From positions 1 to 5,390 of the forward strand of contig JBKHBO010000080.1 in assembly GCA_046542315.1 (NCBI GenBank): DNA of 5,390 bases. Direction: 5' to 3'. This DNA comes from PWPR01 sp046542315 (GTDB taxonomy: Bacteria; Bacillota; UBA994; PWPR01). The notes under the pieces are model-generated. The model was not told the DNA's origin. It saw nothing but the letters and a program-made list of their open reading frames with translations, and made no database searches. Shown one piece after another: positions 5,360-5,390 of the stretch (position 1 is its first letter; each line of letters starts with the position of its first letter). The position numbers were made by a program, and so were the translations under genes.

Positions 5360-5390
5360 ATCATATCATTGCATTAGGTGTTGTGATAAA

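Noticed and set aside
1..5390. CRISPR array, tRNA, insertion sequence or defence system
   Set aside because: No regularly spaced repeats, tRNA-like cloverleaf, transposase motif or terminal inverted repeats with target duplication were seen on either strand.

Overview
The window is AT-rich DNA with strong AAGGAGG-type ribosome binding sites, frequent TTG starts and hairpin-plus-T-run terminators. This points to a low-GC Gram-positive bacterium (Bacillota). The combination of a type-4 (Fe-S) uracil-DNA glycosylase, a phosphonopyruvate decarboxylase and an acetamidase/formamidase would suit a clostridial or related anaerobic lineage, but the exact taxon cannot be read from the sequence.

Layout. 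Bases 1-172 hold no gene, only a 10-bp inverted repeat just before the first ribosome binding site. A small three-helix membrane protein of unknown function follows (173-682, +). Convergent to it, with an 11-bp gap between stop codons, lies a phosphonopyruvate decarboxylase gene (694-1823, -) that is broken twice: an in-frame TAA replaces codon 70 and a frameshift separates the last 42 codons. When the three pieces are joined they make a full-length family member of about 375 residues. Bases 1824-1959 form a divergent intergenic region serving this pseudogene and an intact PAP2-family membrane phosphatase (1960-2529, +, TTG start). A recognisable sigma-A-type promoter (TTGAAA-N17-TATACT) then precedes a probable two-gene operon: type-4 uracil-DNA glycosylase (2648-3202) and an acetamidase/formamidase with a four-cysteine zinc-knuckle insert (3234-4532). 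The operon closes with a perfect 15-bp terminator hairpin (4541-4580). About 440 bp without a convincing gene follow (4581-5024), holding a small hairpin and an orphan Shine-Dalgarno sequence. Last comes a highly acidic, C-terminally membrane-anchored small protein on the minus strand (5066-5359). Its 5' end is unclear, and a terminator lies at 5025-5053.

The genes do not form one pathway. The intact genes cover lipid-phosphate hydrolysis at the membrane, base-excision DNA repair and amide hydrolysis. The phosphonate gene is an orphan relic: no PEP mutase or aminoethylphosphonate transaminase is present. I found no CRISPR array, tRNA, rRNA, transposase or defence system. The most notable content is gene decay: the doubly broken decarboxylase, the doubtful 5' end of the last gene, and a possible very eroded remnant in the 3' intergenic region.
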